Assembly: GCA_035308365.1 (NCBI GenBank)
Contig: DATGGU010000036.1
Location: 16,291 to 80,290, forward strand
Length of the DNA: 64,000 nucleotides
DNA from: PALSA-505 sp035308365
Lineage (GTDB): Bacteria; Actinomycetota; Actinomycetes; Streptosporangiales; Streptosporangiaceae
Direction of reading: 5' to 3'
The position numbers and the translations under genes are program-made. A model generated the notes under the pieces. It saw nothing but the letters and a program-made list of their open reading frames with translations. It made no database searches and was not told where the DNA came from. Below are positions 9,457 to 18,004 of the stretch, one piece after another. Positions within the stretch are counted from its first letter, which is position 1. Each line of letters begins with the position of its first letter.

Positions 9457-11451
9457 CTACCTCAGCGCTACCCGCGCGTCGAACAGTTCGCCGAAGACGG
9501 GATAGACGCAGGGGAACTCGCCGCGGGCCATAGCGGTAGCGGCCGCCGCGAAATGTGCTTGCGCATCGGTCGCCGGCACCGGCCAGCGGATGCTGACCCA
9601 GTTCACCCCCGGCCTTGTCACGCTGGCTGGAATCTCGATGGTGACGCCCGCCCAATCCGGGTGCGCCGCGACGGTCCCGACCACGCTGTCGTTCACGCTG
9701 ATCTCGGCGGCCGAATGCCCGGGCGCATCCGGCATCCGGTAGGTCAGGCTGAGCGACCCAGCGCACTGCCCGCCGAGACTGAACGCGAAGCGAGACCGCT
9801 CGGCCGTGGCGTGGAAGTAGTAGCGCGGCGGGCTGAGGTCGGCGGACTGGCGGCTCATTTCGGTGATGTCATTGGAGGTGCACAGCAGGTCCATTTCCCC
9901 GGCGCCGGCCGACGGCGCCCGGCCGAGCATCTCGCCAATGCACTCGCCCAGTACCCACAGCCCGGGCGGCCGGTTGCTGCTGAGCAGCATCGGCCCGAGC
10001 ACCATGGACGCGGGTCCCGCCGCGGCCAGTGTCTCGATTGCGGCGTGCGTCCAGAGCGGGCCGGCGCCCTGGAGTATGTCCAGCAGCGCTGTCATGATCT
10101 CCGGAGCCGGCTGGCCGCAGGCGGCCGCGGCAGCCAGTTGCGCGCGGATGACCTCGGCCGGCTGGCCGTAGTAGGAGTTGTGCACCGCGGCCAGCATGTG
10201 CACGAGCAAGCGCAGTTCGGGCTCGACCCCGGGCCCGGGCGGCGTCGATCCGGCCGGCCGGCCCAGCAGCGCGTCGGCGACGGCGCTCATCGCGCGCTCG
10301 ACTCCCATGTCGGACAGATGACAGAAGTCGTGAAAGAAGCGCTCGTCGGGCAGCTCAGGAAGGTCGGGCGCCGCCAGGACCTGGCGCAGGTCGACGCAGG
10401 GAAAGCCGTGCTCCGCGGCGAAGTCCACCAGCAGCTGCTGAGTTTCGCGAATGGCTCGCGGGGTGTTGGCGACGCCGACGCCCACGATCGAATCGCGGGC
10501 GTCTTCCAGCCCGGACCGTGCCGTGGGGCCATCACCGAGCGCCATCGCGGCGCGGCCAAGCAGGTAGCCGGGCACCGGGCTGGTCCCACCGTCCAGCAGG
10601 CGCATCTGCTCGGCGATCGGCGCCACGTCGGCCCACTGTGCCGCGTCGCACGCCATTTCCGCGGCGTCACGCAGCTCATACCACTTGGCGAGGGCACCGG
10701 ACGGCAGTACCGGCACCTCGAGATTGGCGGCCAGCGCCCAGCCGCACAGGTTGAACTCGGGAACGACGACGATGATCTGGGTGCCGTGGTCACGGGAGAG
10801 TCTGGCGAACCGGTTCAGCAAGTCTTGTGCGCGCGGCAGGATCACGGCCGAGACGAATGTCCGCCGCGCCTCGCCGTACCCGCCGTTGGCCACGGCGCGC
10901 GCCAGCACGTCGAATATCCCGGTCTGCGGCGATGCCGGGAAGCAGGTCCAGTTGTTGCCGCCGAACATCACGAGGGCGTCGGGTTCCAGAAGAGCTATCT
11001 GATCGGCAAGCTCGGCTGTCTGTTCCGCGGAGGCGCCCGACTTCGCCAGGTCCACCACCTGGTAGCCACCCGGTGCCGCCTTGTCCAACTGCCGCCCGAG
11101 CGCGATCGCGGGATTGAAAGCGGGATCGTAGAGCCAGCCCCGGGCGGTCGACTCGCCGATCAGGACAACCCGGCGCGCGCTGCCCGCCGGCGCGACCTCG
11201 GCAACGTCGGCCCAGGCCCATTTCTCCGTCATGGCCCATTCGTGCCGCCGCAGCGCGACACCGTCATCGGTCCGTTCGGCGTGCCATATCCCCACGTCGT
11301 CCGCGCGCTCCGGCCGGTCCGCCGGCCGGGCGGAGCTGTTCAGATGGACGGTCAGCTTCTGCAGCTCGGCGAGGATCTCCGCGCCACGCGAGTCCGCCAG
11401 CAGGCGTGCGATGCGGTCCGCGTCCGGCCTGAGCGCGTCACTTCCCGTCAT
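9457..11451 (-). CDS. SGNH/GDSL hydrolase-like protein with C-terminal beta domain, copy 1
   Basis: 664 aa. RRVVLIGESTARGW holds block I with the nucleophilic Ser, LVMFGGNNW holds the block III Asn, and FFHDFCHLSDMG holds the Asp-His pair of block V, so the SGNH catalytic set appears complete. Between blocks III and V is a helical, TPR-like stretch. The last 200 residues look like a beta-sandwich carbohydrate-binding domain (VTIEIPASVTRPGVNWVSI). Family members are esterases or O-acyl transfer enzymes acting on sugars. The gene follows the carbamoyltransferase by 10 bases, and the same pair is repeated at 33.5-37.4 kb. No signal peptide is seen. A role in adding or removing an acyl group on a sugar of the product is inferred. 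Confidence 0.75.
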   Translation of the reverse strand: MTGSDALRPDADRIARLLADSRGAEILAELQKLTVHLNSSARPADRPERADDVGIWHAERTDDGVALRRHEWAMTEKWAWADVAEVAPAGSARRVVLIGESTARGWLYDPAFNPAIALGRQLDKAAPGGYQVVDLAKSGASAEQTAELADQIALLEPDALVMFGGNNWTCFPASPQTGIFDVLARAVANGGYGEARRTFVSAVILPRAQDLLNRFARLSRDHGTQIIVVVPEFNLCGWALAANLEVPVLPSGALAKWYELRDAAEMACDAAQWADVAPIAEQMRLLDGGTSPVPGYLLGRAAMALGDGPTARSGLEDARDSIVGVGVANTPRAIRETQQLLVDFAAEHGFPCVDLRQVLAAPDLPELPDERFFHDFCHLSDMGVERAMSAVADALLGRPAGSTPPGPGVEPELRLLVHMLAAVHNSYYGQPAEVIRAQLAAAAACGQPAPEIMTALLDILQGAGPLWTHAAIETLAAAGPASMVLGPMLLSSNRPPGLWVLGECIGEMLGRAPSAGAGEMDLLCTSNDITEMSRQSADLSPPRYYFHATAERSRFAFSLGGQCAGSLSLTYRMPDAPGHSAAEISVNDSVVGTVAAHPDWAGVTIEIPASVTRPGVNWVSIRWPVPATDAQAHFAAAATAMARGEFPCVYPVFGELFDARVALR

Positions 11452-11461
11452 GACTCACCAC

Positions 11462-13219
11462 TCAGACGAACGTGTAGTAATCGCCGCTGATAGCTCGCTC
11501 GGGCGGTGGTCCCATCGCGTCCGCGACGGCCAGCCACATCGGGGGGACCCCGTCCCGCAGGACCATGAGGTCGCCCATGACCAGCACATCGAGGCGTGAG
11601 CGCACGAAGCACAGCAGCGCGTCGCCCGGATCGCAGACGATGGGCTCTCCCCGCAGGTTGAAGGAGGTGTTGAGGAGAATGGGGTACCTGGTGATACGGC
11701 CAAATTCCGAAAGCAGCTCATGGAAGCGCGGGTCAACCTCCTTGGCAACGGTCTGTACACGCGCGGAACCGTCAACGTGTGTGATCGCGGGAAGGTTCGC
11801 AGCATCACGGACCTGGGCCGTGTCGAGCATGAACGGGGAGGGGCCGGCAAAGTCGAAAAATTCATGACAGCGCTCCGCGACAACAGCGGGTGCAAACGGC
11901 CTGAAAGCCTCACGCTTTTTCACGAGGCTGTTGATGTGCTCACGCATGGAGCTATTTCGTGGATCAGCCAGGATTGACCTCGAGCCGAGCGCGCGCGGGC
12001 CAAACTCCATCCGTCCCTGAAACCAGCCGACTACCTTTCCGCTGGCGAGCAGGCCGGCGGTCGCCGCGAGCAGCTCGTGCTCCCGCCCGGAAAAGTCGGA
12101 GTATGCCGCCCCGGCCTCGCTGAGGCACCTCTTGAACTGCGTGACGTCGTAGGCCGGGCCGAGCCGGACATCGTCCAGCCGGTGGCGCACGAACGAGCCG
12201 GTAAGGCGGTGGTGCACGAGCGCAGCCGCGCCGACGGCGCCGCCGGCGTCTCCCGCGGCCGGCTGAACGAATATGTCCTTGAACGGTCCGTCGCGGCGGA
12301 TACGGCTGTTCGCCACACAGTTGAGCGCGACACCGCCCGCATAGCTCAAGTTCGGGCTGCCCGTCATCTCGTGCAGGTACCGGACCTTCCCGAGCAGGAT
12401 CTCCTCGAGAACTACCTGGAGGCTGCGGGCCAAGTCCTGGTGGAAACTCTCGATCGGCTCACCGGGCGCCCGCGGCGGCTTGCCGAGCAGGCCGGACAGG
12501 GCGGCCGAGTACATCGGGCCCGATCCGGAGAGATCGAAATACTCCAGATCCAGCCGGAACTGGCCGCCGGGGCAGTCGGTGATTAAATGGCGCAGCCTGT
12601 CGGTGTACACGGGCTGGCCATAGGGCGCCAGTCCCATCACCTTGTTTTCGTCGCTGTTTACCTCGAAGCCGAGATATGACGTGAGCGAACTGTACAGCAA
12701 GCCGATGGAATGAGGGAAGCTGACTTCCTCGAAGAGCTCGATTCCCTCCGGCCCGCCTCGTCCGTAGCTCGCGGTCGCCCATTCACCTACCGCATCCGCC
12801 GTCAGGAGCGCGGAGTCGGCGAACCCGGAGCAATAGAACGCACTCGCCGCGTGCGCTTCGTGATGCGTTACGGAGACCACAGGTCCGGCGTAGCCGAGCC
12901 GTTCCCTGATCTCCCGGTACGGACGCTCGGCGTCAAGCCGGAACATGGTTTCCGGCCGGGCCGGCGGAAACTCGGGAAAGCTCATCCATAGCTGGCGGGA
13001 CAGACGAAGGACCGGATCCTCGTAGTATGCCACGCAGTCGATGTCGTACATGCCCAGGCCAGCCTGACGAAGGCAGGCGCGGAGCGCATTGCCCGGTATC
13101 GCGGGATCGTAGCGTTTCCGGGTGAATCGTTCTTCTTGTGCCGCGGCGACGAGCCGGCCGTCCACGAAAACAGCACAAGACGCATCGTGATAAAGAGCGG
13201 ATATACCGACGATTATCAT
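11462..13219 (-). CDS. NodU/CmcH-family carbamoyltransferase, copy A
   Basis: 585 aa. The ATG at 13219 starts MIIVGISALYHDASCAVF exactly where the paralogue at 33575 starts; the longer open frame is rejected. The N-terminal Kae1-like half has the metal-binding HHEAHA, and the C-terminal half has MEFGPRALGSRSILADPR and ILLNTSFNLRGEP, which are hallmarks of O-carbamoyltransferases (TobZ, CmcH, BlmD). The enzyme makes carbamoyl adenylate from carbamoyl phosphate and ATP and passes the carbamoyl group to a hydroxyl, usually of a sugar. It is first in the five-gene minus-strand operon and is one of four carbamoyltransferases in the window. It is very close to the copy at 33575 (shared GFEVNSDENKVMGLAPYGQP). 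Confidence 0.93.
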   Translation of the reverse strand: MIIVGISALYHDASCAVFVDGRLVAAAQEERFTRKRYDPAIPGNALRACLRQAGLGMYDIDCVAYYEDPVLRLSRQLWMSFPEFPPARPETMFRLDAERPYREIRERLGYAGPVVSVTHHEAHAASAFYCSGFADSALLTADAVGEWATASYGRGGPEGIELFEEVSFPHSIGLLYSSLTSYLGFEVNSDENKVMGLAPYGQPVYTDRLRHLITDCPGGQFRLDLEYFDLSGSGPMYSAALSGLLGKPPRAPGEPIESFHQDLARSLQVVLEEILLGKVRYLHEMTGSPNLSYAGGVALNCVANSRIRRDGPFKDIFVQPAAGDAGGAVGAAALVHHRLTGSFVRHRLDDVRLGPAYDVTQFKRCLSEAGAAYSDFSGREHELLAATAGLLASGKVVGWFQGRMEFGPRALGSRSILADPRNSSMREHINSLVKKREAFRPFAPAVVAERCHEFFDFAGPSPFMLDTAQVRDAANLPAITHVDGSARVQTVAKEVDPRFHELLSEFGRITRYPILLNTSFNLRGEPIVCDPGDALLCFVRSRLDVLVMGDLMVLRDGVPPMWLAVADAMGPPPERAISGDYYTFV

Positions 13220-13652
13220 CGGCGCCTCGGTTCGCGAAGTAGGCAGCGGGTATGCGGCCGGCCAGCCGGGGCGCGGCGCCGTGCTGCCCGGCCGCCGGGC
13301 CGGCGCCGGGCTGGGGCGCCCGGCGGCCCGGGGCGGCCGGGCGCGCACACGGCGCCGCCGGCTGGCCGCGGTGCCTCCCGCCGGGCCGCCGGCGGCCACC
13401 AAGACGGGCGCGACACGGCGCGCAGCCGGTTCCGTGCGTGGCATGTTCCCGCAGCGTGCGGCATGGTTTCGCCTCCCGGCCACCGGTCCGCGCGACATAG
13501 CGCTCACGCGGGCAGCAGGCGGCGCGAGTGGTGGCGTGGCGGACCTCGGGTCTGGACTCTGGCAACGAGCTCAGCTACGATTAAACAGGATTCGCTGTTG
13601 TGTGGCAACAGGGTCATTACGACAACCCGCACCAAACGACTGGTGGTAGCTT
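13220..13652 (+). promoter_or_regulatory. Divergent intergenic region, 433 bp, no gene seen
   Basis: This gap separates the minus-strand operon (starting 13219) from the plus-strand VOC-DXD gene (13653), so it must hold both promoters. Its left part is extremely GC-rich and full of GCCGGC-type palindromes: positions 13261-13380 contain only 9 A/T in 120 bases. The right part (about 13570-13640) is near 50 per cent GC and carries a perfect inverted repeat at 13595-13611. I see no convincing reading frame and no clear -35/-10 pair. Confidence 0.5.
13595..13611. repeat. Inverted repeat CTGTTG-N5-CAACAG
   Basis: Perfect 6-base arms around TGTGG, in the AT-richer segment 42 bases upstream of the VOC-DXD protein 3 start. 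It could be an operator half-site pair or a small RNA hairpin in the leader. It is short enough to occur by chance. Confidence 0.4.
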
Positions 13653-15218
13653 ATGCGGTTGCCTGGCGAGCGCGGTGATGGAGTTCCGTGCCTGACCGTG
13701 GATGATGCCCAAGCTGCCGCCGACTACTATCGGAATGTCCTCGGATTCGAGGTGAAGGCCCTTCTGGGCGGATCCCCGGAATCCTCGCCTCGATATGCTC
13801 TGGTCCGCAAGCACGGCGCGATGTTGCTGCTCCAGGAATTTGCCGGCGGTGCGCCTGGGCGGCCGGCCGAACCGAGCTGCGGCGGGCGCCCGTGGGATGG
13901 TTTAGTTTTTGTCCGTGACGTCCGCGCGGCTTACGGCGAACTCAGCGCCCGTGGTGCCGATCTGCCGGGTAGCCTGAATTCCGATGGCAGTGGCTGGCAG
14001 AGTTTCGAGGTCCGGGATTGCTGCGGCAATATCCTGTGCATAGGTGATCATCCAGACCGGTTCCTCGCCGGGGGAGCGGGATACACGGGATACCTGACAG
14101 CGGGGCTGCGCCGGTTGGGCACGTCATGGAGCGCGGGACGGGCTGAGTGGGAGGAGCGGGTACTCCGGCGAGATTTCCAGTCCTTCTACGAGAAGCTTCC
14201 GGACACCCGCGACGTCTTTTACATGTTCTTCACGTCAGGCCTGCTGCACTGGGTCGTGCACGCCGAGCGCCGGATACCACCGGACGTTAACCTCGTGCTG
14301 CTCGGTTCGGCGCTGACTCCCGGTGAACAGGAATGGATCCGGCGCAATCTAGACAGGCCCTTCCACCATATCAGCCGCCCAGTGGACGCGGACTCCGCGT
14401 GGGAGTTCTTGTTCTCGGTCAACCGGCAGAGTTTCGGGTGGATCGACATCGACTGCTTCGTCCTCAACAGTGGGCTCCTGGCTGAGATGGCTGCCATCGA
14501 CCCGGCCGTGTCGATAAACTGCACCTGGTCATGGACCACCGGCGCGGGCATTCCAATCGCATGTACTAACTTTCTATTTATAAATGCCAGCGTTATACGT
14601 GCGATCAAGGCATCTGGAGTCACCGTGAGCCCGGCCGCGTACGACTGGAAAAGGTCGCAGCGCGACTTCACGGGCAGGACGTGCTTCAACCGGGTTCTGA
14701 CGGCCAGGCATCGCGAGCTGCTGCACGAGGTTCTGCCCAGTGACAGCGAGGGGAATCCCCAGCTTCTGTCCGACCCGTCAATTTTTCAGTACGATACTCT
14801 CGCCGTTTACCAGCTGATCGCCCGGGCACTCGGATATCCGATCCGTCAGGTGCGGGGGATGGCTCAGCGATTCCGCACACCAGTGGACGCGGATAATACG
14901 GATCCCGACTACTGGCCGGATGAAATCTCCGATGAGCTTTTCCATCTCAGCGGCATCAGCTACTACCGGAACCGCGATTGTGCGCCAGGCGTGCGCGCGC
15001 TCTGCATGACAGCCGACTATTCGATGCTCGCCGATACGGCCGATTGGCTGCCGGCCTCCTACCGGGATCGCCGCGAGATGCTGGCCGGGGAGCTGTCCCG
15101 GCTCGGCGTGCCGCCCGAGACGGCACGGAACCGGTTCCGGCAGCACCTGCTCACCGCGCGCGGCCTCAGCGCTGCGGCGGCCGAGCAGGTGCTCGAGCCG
15201 GTTCGCGTGCCCGCCTGA
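13653..15218 (+). CDS. VOC-DXD fusion protein 3
   Basis: 521 aa. The VOC domain occupies about residues 8-130 (VPCLTVDDAQAAADYYRNVL; FEVRDCCGNILCIGDHPD). The second domain shows FYMFFTSGLLHWVVHAERR, NLVLLGSALTPGEQEW, RPFHHIS and FGWIDIDCFVLN, with D-I-D at residue about 265, then WSWTTGAGIPIACTNF. It is most similar by eye to VOC-DXD protein 1, including PVDADxTDPxxWP near the C-terminus. It contains a rare TTA codon at 13902-13904 and a short AT-rich run near 14565-14600 (CTA and ATA codons), unusual for this DNA. It is followed by a discrete ACP gene after 9 bases. Glycosyltransferase function is inferred from the DXD-type motif. Confidence 0.75.
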   Translation: MRLPGERGDGVPCLTVDDAQAAADYYRNVLGFEVKALLGGSPESSPRYALVRKHGAMLLLQEFAGGAPGRPAEPSCGGRPWDGLVFVRDVRAAYGELSARGADLPGSLNSDGSGWQSFEVRDCCGNILCIGDHPDRFLAGGAGYTGYLTAGLRRLGTSWSAGRAEWEERVLRRDFQSFYEKLPDTRDVFYMFFTSGLLHWVVHAERRIPPDVNLVLLGSALTPGEQEWIRRNLDRPFHHISRPVDADSAWEFLFSVNRQSFGWIDIDCFVLNSGLLAEMAAIDPAVSINCTWSWTTGAGIPIACTNFLFINASVIRAIKASGVTVSPAAYDWKRSQRDFTGRTCFNRVLTARHRELLHEVLPSDSEGNPQLLSDPSIFQYDTLAVYQLIARALGYPIRQVRGMAQRFRTPVDADNTDPDYWPDEISDELFHLSGISYYRNRDCAPGVRALCMTADYSMLADTADWLPASYRDRREMLAGELSRLGVPPETARNRFRQHLLTARGLSAAAAEQVLEPVRVPA

Positions 15219-15227
15219 AGCGGAAGG

Positions 15228-15563
15228 ATGACTGTGGTGGCGGATATGGATACCAGCACCAGCAATGGCGCCCGCGGCAACAGCGCCCAGCCGGCGAGTT
15301 CTCCGTATGACGAGGCAACCGCCTTCGCGATCGTGACCGAGATCATCTCTGCCGTCGGCGGTTTCGACCAGGCGGAACTGATCCCAGAACGCCGGGTCGA
15401 GGAACTCGGCATCGACTCGATACTGGCGGGCGAGATCTTCGCGCAGGCCGAGCAAGCGCTCGACATCGACATCGACATCTGGCGGGTGAGCGGCGACTGG
15501 TCCGGGTTGACCCTGCGGGAACTCGTGGCCCAGTTCCTGTCATGTTCGGTAACGGCCAGGTAA
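15228..15563 (+). CDS. Discrete acyl carrier protein
   Basis: About 111 aa. The carrier fold covers roughly residues 28-108, and ELGIDSILAGEIF contains the D-S pair whose serine takes phosphopantetheine. The sequence (RVEELGIDSILA, acidic helix 2) is closer to ACPs than to the NRPS PCPs of this window. The first 25 residues are low-complexity, and the start is uncertain: ATG 15228 has a GGAAGG box directly against it, while GTG 15234 and ATG 15246 are also in frame. It lies between a VOC-DXD gene and a GNAT-ankyrin gene. It could serve the stand-alone ketosynthase at 45621, but no acyltransferase is present in the window. Confidence 0.85.
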   Translation: MTVVADMDTSTSNGARGNSAQPASSPYDEATAFAIVTEIISAVGGFDQAELIPERRVEELGIDSILAGEIFAQAEQALDIDIDIWRVSGDWSGLTLRELVAQFLSCSVTAR

Positions 15564-15575
15564 GGCGGTTGCGGC

Positions 15576-16919
15576 GTGCACACGGTTCGCGAGCAGGCGG
15601 CTGACCTGCGCTTCATGGTGGCTGACGCCTCTGATGACGATCTCCTCGCCGCGACGGCGCTCAACCACCTCGACTGGATGAAGCGGCTCGCGATCGCCTC
15701 ACGCGGCATTGCCGAGGAAGAGGACGGAGTTCACTGGACGTACACGTCCCGGGCCGAGCGTGAGGTCTCGGCGGCCGTGGTGGACCAGCCGGGGCCCGGC
15801 GTACGGGCCCAACTCGGCAGGCTGCTCGAAATGTGCCGCCGTGAACAAGTGGATCGGGTGGGTTACTGGGCATTCTCGGACGGCTACCGATCACCCCTGG
15901 GGGGATGGCTCGCCGCCCGGGGGTTCCGGTGGGGCAATCGCCCGCACTGGATGTCGCTCGATCTGCGATCGGTGCCCAGCCTGCCGTCGCTTGCTGAGCT
16001 GACCGCGGCGACCGGAATCATGCTGACAGACCGGTTCGTCCCGCAGGAGGGCTCGCAGCTGCCCTGCTACGAGCCGGACACCGCCCCGGTCCGGGAGGCG
16101 ATGGCCGCCCAGCTTCCACGGCGGGTGTGGCACCCGATTCTGATGTCGGAGGGCCGCCCGGCCGGTCAGGTGTCGGTGTGTGCGACGAGCGGTGACCTCG
16201 GCGTCTTCGGTTGCCACGACCTCATCGTCGTCGCTCCGGACCGGGTCAGGGGTCTTGCCCTGTCCCGGATCCAGTGGCTGTGCCGTTTCGCCATCGACCT
16301 CGGCAGCCGCTATCTCGTCACGAACGCCGCCGACCAGACGGCGGCGTTGTATCGGGCCGCGGGTTTGCGCACACTGGGATTCGGCCAGACTTGGTGGCTG
16401 CCGGGGCACGCGCTGCACGACGACCCGCCCCCGGCCAAGGCTGCTTTCGCCGAAGCGATCGGAGCGGGCGACCTGGACGCGCTCGATTCCCTGGCCGCGG
16501 ATCTGACCCGAGCCGAACTCGACGCGCCGCTACCGAACGGGATGACGCCGCTTCAGCTCGCGGGCGCCACCGGGCACACTGACTCGGCTGCGTGGCTGGT
16601 TGACCGAGGCGCGCACCTCGACGTGCTCGGCGCGTGGGATTTGGGCTGGAAAGACGAGGCGTGGCGGCTGCTGCGGGACAATCCTGGACTGGTCGATCAG
16701 CGGCGCCCGCGCTCCGGTAAGACGCTGCTGCACGTGGCCGCCGAACGTGACGACGTCGATCTGGCCGAGCTGCTGCTGCGCGCGGGCATCGACACCACGG
16801 TCACCGACAGCAGGTTCGGCGGCACGGCGCTTGACTGGACACGTGAACTCGGGCGCCCACGTGTTGCCGCCGCGATAAGGCGCCAGCACACGAGAGCCCC
16901 GGATCACCGAATCAATTAA
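15576..16919 (+). CDS. GNAT-like acetyltransferase fused to ankyrin repeats
   Basis: 447 aa, GTG start 12 bases after the ACP stop. Residues about 60-125 look like a worn GNAT half (GYWAFSDGY, LAARGFRWGNR). Residues about 180-280 look like a second GNAT half with VRGLALSRIQWLCRFAIDLG and NAADQTAALYRAAGLRTLGF, which correspond to the acetyl-CoA loop and the typical LYRxxGF end. Residues about 300-440 are ankyrin repeats (GMTPLQLAGATGHTDSAAWL, KTLLHVAAERDDVDLAELLL). In bleomycin producers an N-acetyltransferase gives self-resistance, so a resistance role is possible, but the family is different and this is only a suggestion. It ends 4 bases into the convergent downstream gene. Confidence 0.65.
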   Translation: MHTVREQAADLRFMVADASDDDLLAATALNHLDWMKRLAIASRGIAEEEDGVHWTYTSRAEREVSAAVVDQPGPGVRAQLGRLLEMCRREQVDRVGYWAFSDGYRSPLGGWLAARGFRWGNRPHWMSLDLRSVPSLPSLAELTAATGIMLTDRFVPQEGSQLPCYEPDTAPVREAMAAQLPRRVWHPILMSEGRPAGQVSVCATSGDLGVFGCHDLIVVAPDRVRGLALSRIQWLCRFAIDLGSRYLVTNAADQTAALYRAAGLRTLGFGQTWWLPGHALHDDPPPAKAAFAEAIGAGDLDALDSLAADLTRAELDAPLPNGMTPLQLAGATGHTDSAAWLVDRGAHLDVLGAWDLGWKDEAWRLLRDNPGLVDQRRPRSGKTLLHVAAERDDVDLAELLLRAGIDTTVTDSRFGGTALDWTRELGRPRVAAAIRRQHTRAPDHRIN

Positions 16920-17857
16920 CCCGTGGCGCGGTAAAACGCGGGCACCGATTCGGGCGCCATGGCAGGGTTCGCGTAAATGAACCGGATCACTGATTCGATG
17001 TCCGAGAGAACCCGCGAGGCGAGGGCCTCGGTTACTGGTGGCTCGGTGAAACGCATGTCGCAGGTCACGCGGTCGGGCCCGATGATGAACGAGAACACGA
17101 AGGCCGGACCACCGTTCTCGCAGAATTCGTTCTCGTCGATGTCTGCCCCGGCGACCCCGATCGGCGCACTGCCCATCGCCCCGGTTATCGACCGCTCGTA
17201 CATTCCGTTCAGCTCCACTTGCCACGGTCCAAGGCCGCCCGCCCGCCAGCCCGGCGCGATATTCGCCCGGCAGCACACTTCCTCGAACGGCAGCCGGGCA
17301 AAATGCTCGAGCCGTGCCCTGACCTCCTCCCGCCGGGCGATGACGAGGTCACGGGTGTCCCGGCAGTTTCCGACCGCAACGGGATCCAGCACGAAACTGC
17401 GGAGCAAGCCGGCCACTGCGAAGCCATGGGGCCGGTGCCTGCCGCTGTGCACGACACCCACGCCGCTGGGCTTCTGGTCGCTCCGCCGGAAATATATGCC
17501 GGTGCACGCCGACAGAATCTCGAACGGCGTACACGCATAGCTGCGCGCTATTCCATGCAGCATCCGGACGGTCGCCGCGGCAAATTGGAAGCGGGCGACC
17601 CGTATCCAGCACCGCTGGCATGACTGGCGCTGCTCGGTCATCCCTTGCGGGAGCGCCGGAGCTGATTCTTCGATCAACTGCCGCCAATCGTCGTAGCAGC
17701 TTTGCAACCCGTCATCCAGCATGGCCAGGTAATAGTCGGAGAACTGGCGCCCGGCTGGACATATGGCCGTAAACTGGAATAATGAAATCGTGCACCAGGC
17801 CCAGCATTGATCTTGTGTTCGGCGGTGGCCGGTGGAGTACACCACAGCACTTGCCAC
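16916..17857 (-). pseudogene. Condensation-domain C-terminal lobe, probably a remnant
   Basis: 313 aa open frame. Residues from about 90 to the end match the second half of an NRPS condensation domain: RMLHGIARSYACTPFEILSA, then FVLDPVAVGNCRDTRDLVIAR with LPFEEVCC, then a closing segment FSFIIGPDRVTCDMRF and a helical end. The first half of the fold is absent and there is no HHxxxDG motif; the region before the open frame is filled by a 29-base tandem repeat. A C domain is normally about 430-450 aa, so this is truncated. It could be a decayed gene or a non-catalytic protein. The open frame itself is intact, and cysteine is unusually common in it. Start codon at 17857 is uncertain. Confidence 0.5.
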
Positions 17858-17902
17858 TGCTAGCTCCGTGTGCTAGCCCGAACGTGGTATGCGAGCCCGG
17901 AG

Positions 17903-17989
17903 CAGATGCCGATTCGTGCGCCACGGGGTAACAGATCCCGATTCGTGCGCGACCGAGTGACAGATCCCGATTCGTGCGCCACCGAGTAA
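17903..17989. repeat. Three tandem copies of a 29-bp repeat
   Basis: Units at 17903-17931, 17932-17960 and 17961-17989, back to back. Each contains CGATTCGTGCGC; units 1 and 3 continue with CACC or CACG and end GTAA, and unit 2 ends GTGA. There are only a few differences between units. The array lies between two divergent genes and ends 15 bases before the ATG of VOC-DXD protein 4, directly upstream of its GGAGG box. It may be an array of operator sites or a recent slippage duplication. Confidence 0.9.
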
Positions 17990-18004
17990 GCGGAGGTGAC
18001 CATC

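Noticed and set aside
9277..11490. 737-codon plus-strand frame over the SGNH gene
   Set aside because: No recognisable motif; the minus strand carries the SGNH blocks and aligns with its paralogue at 35343.
17903..17989. CRISPR array
   Set aside because: The 29-base units are directly adjacent with no spacers, and no cas genes are present.
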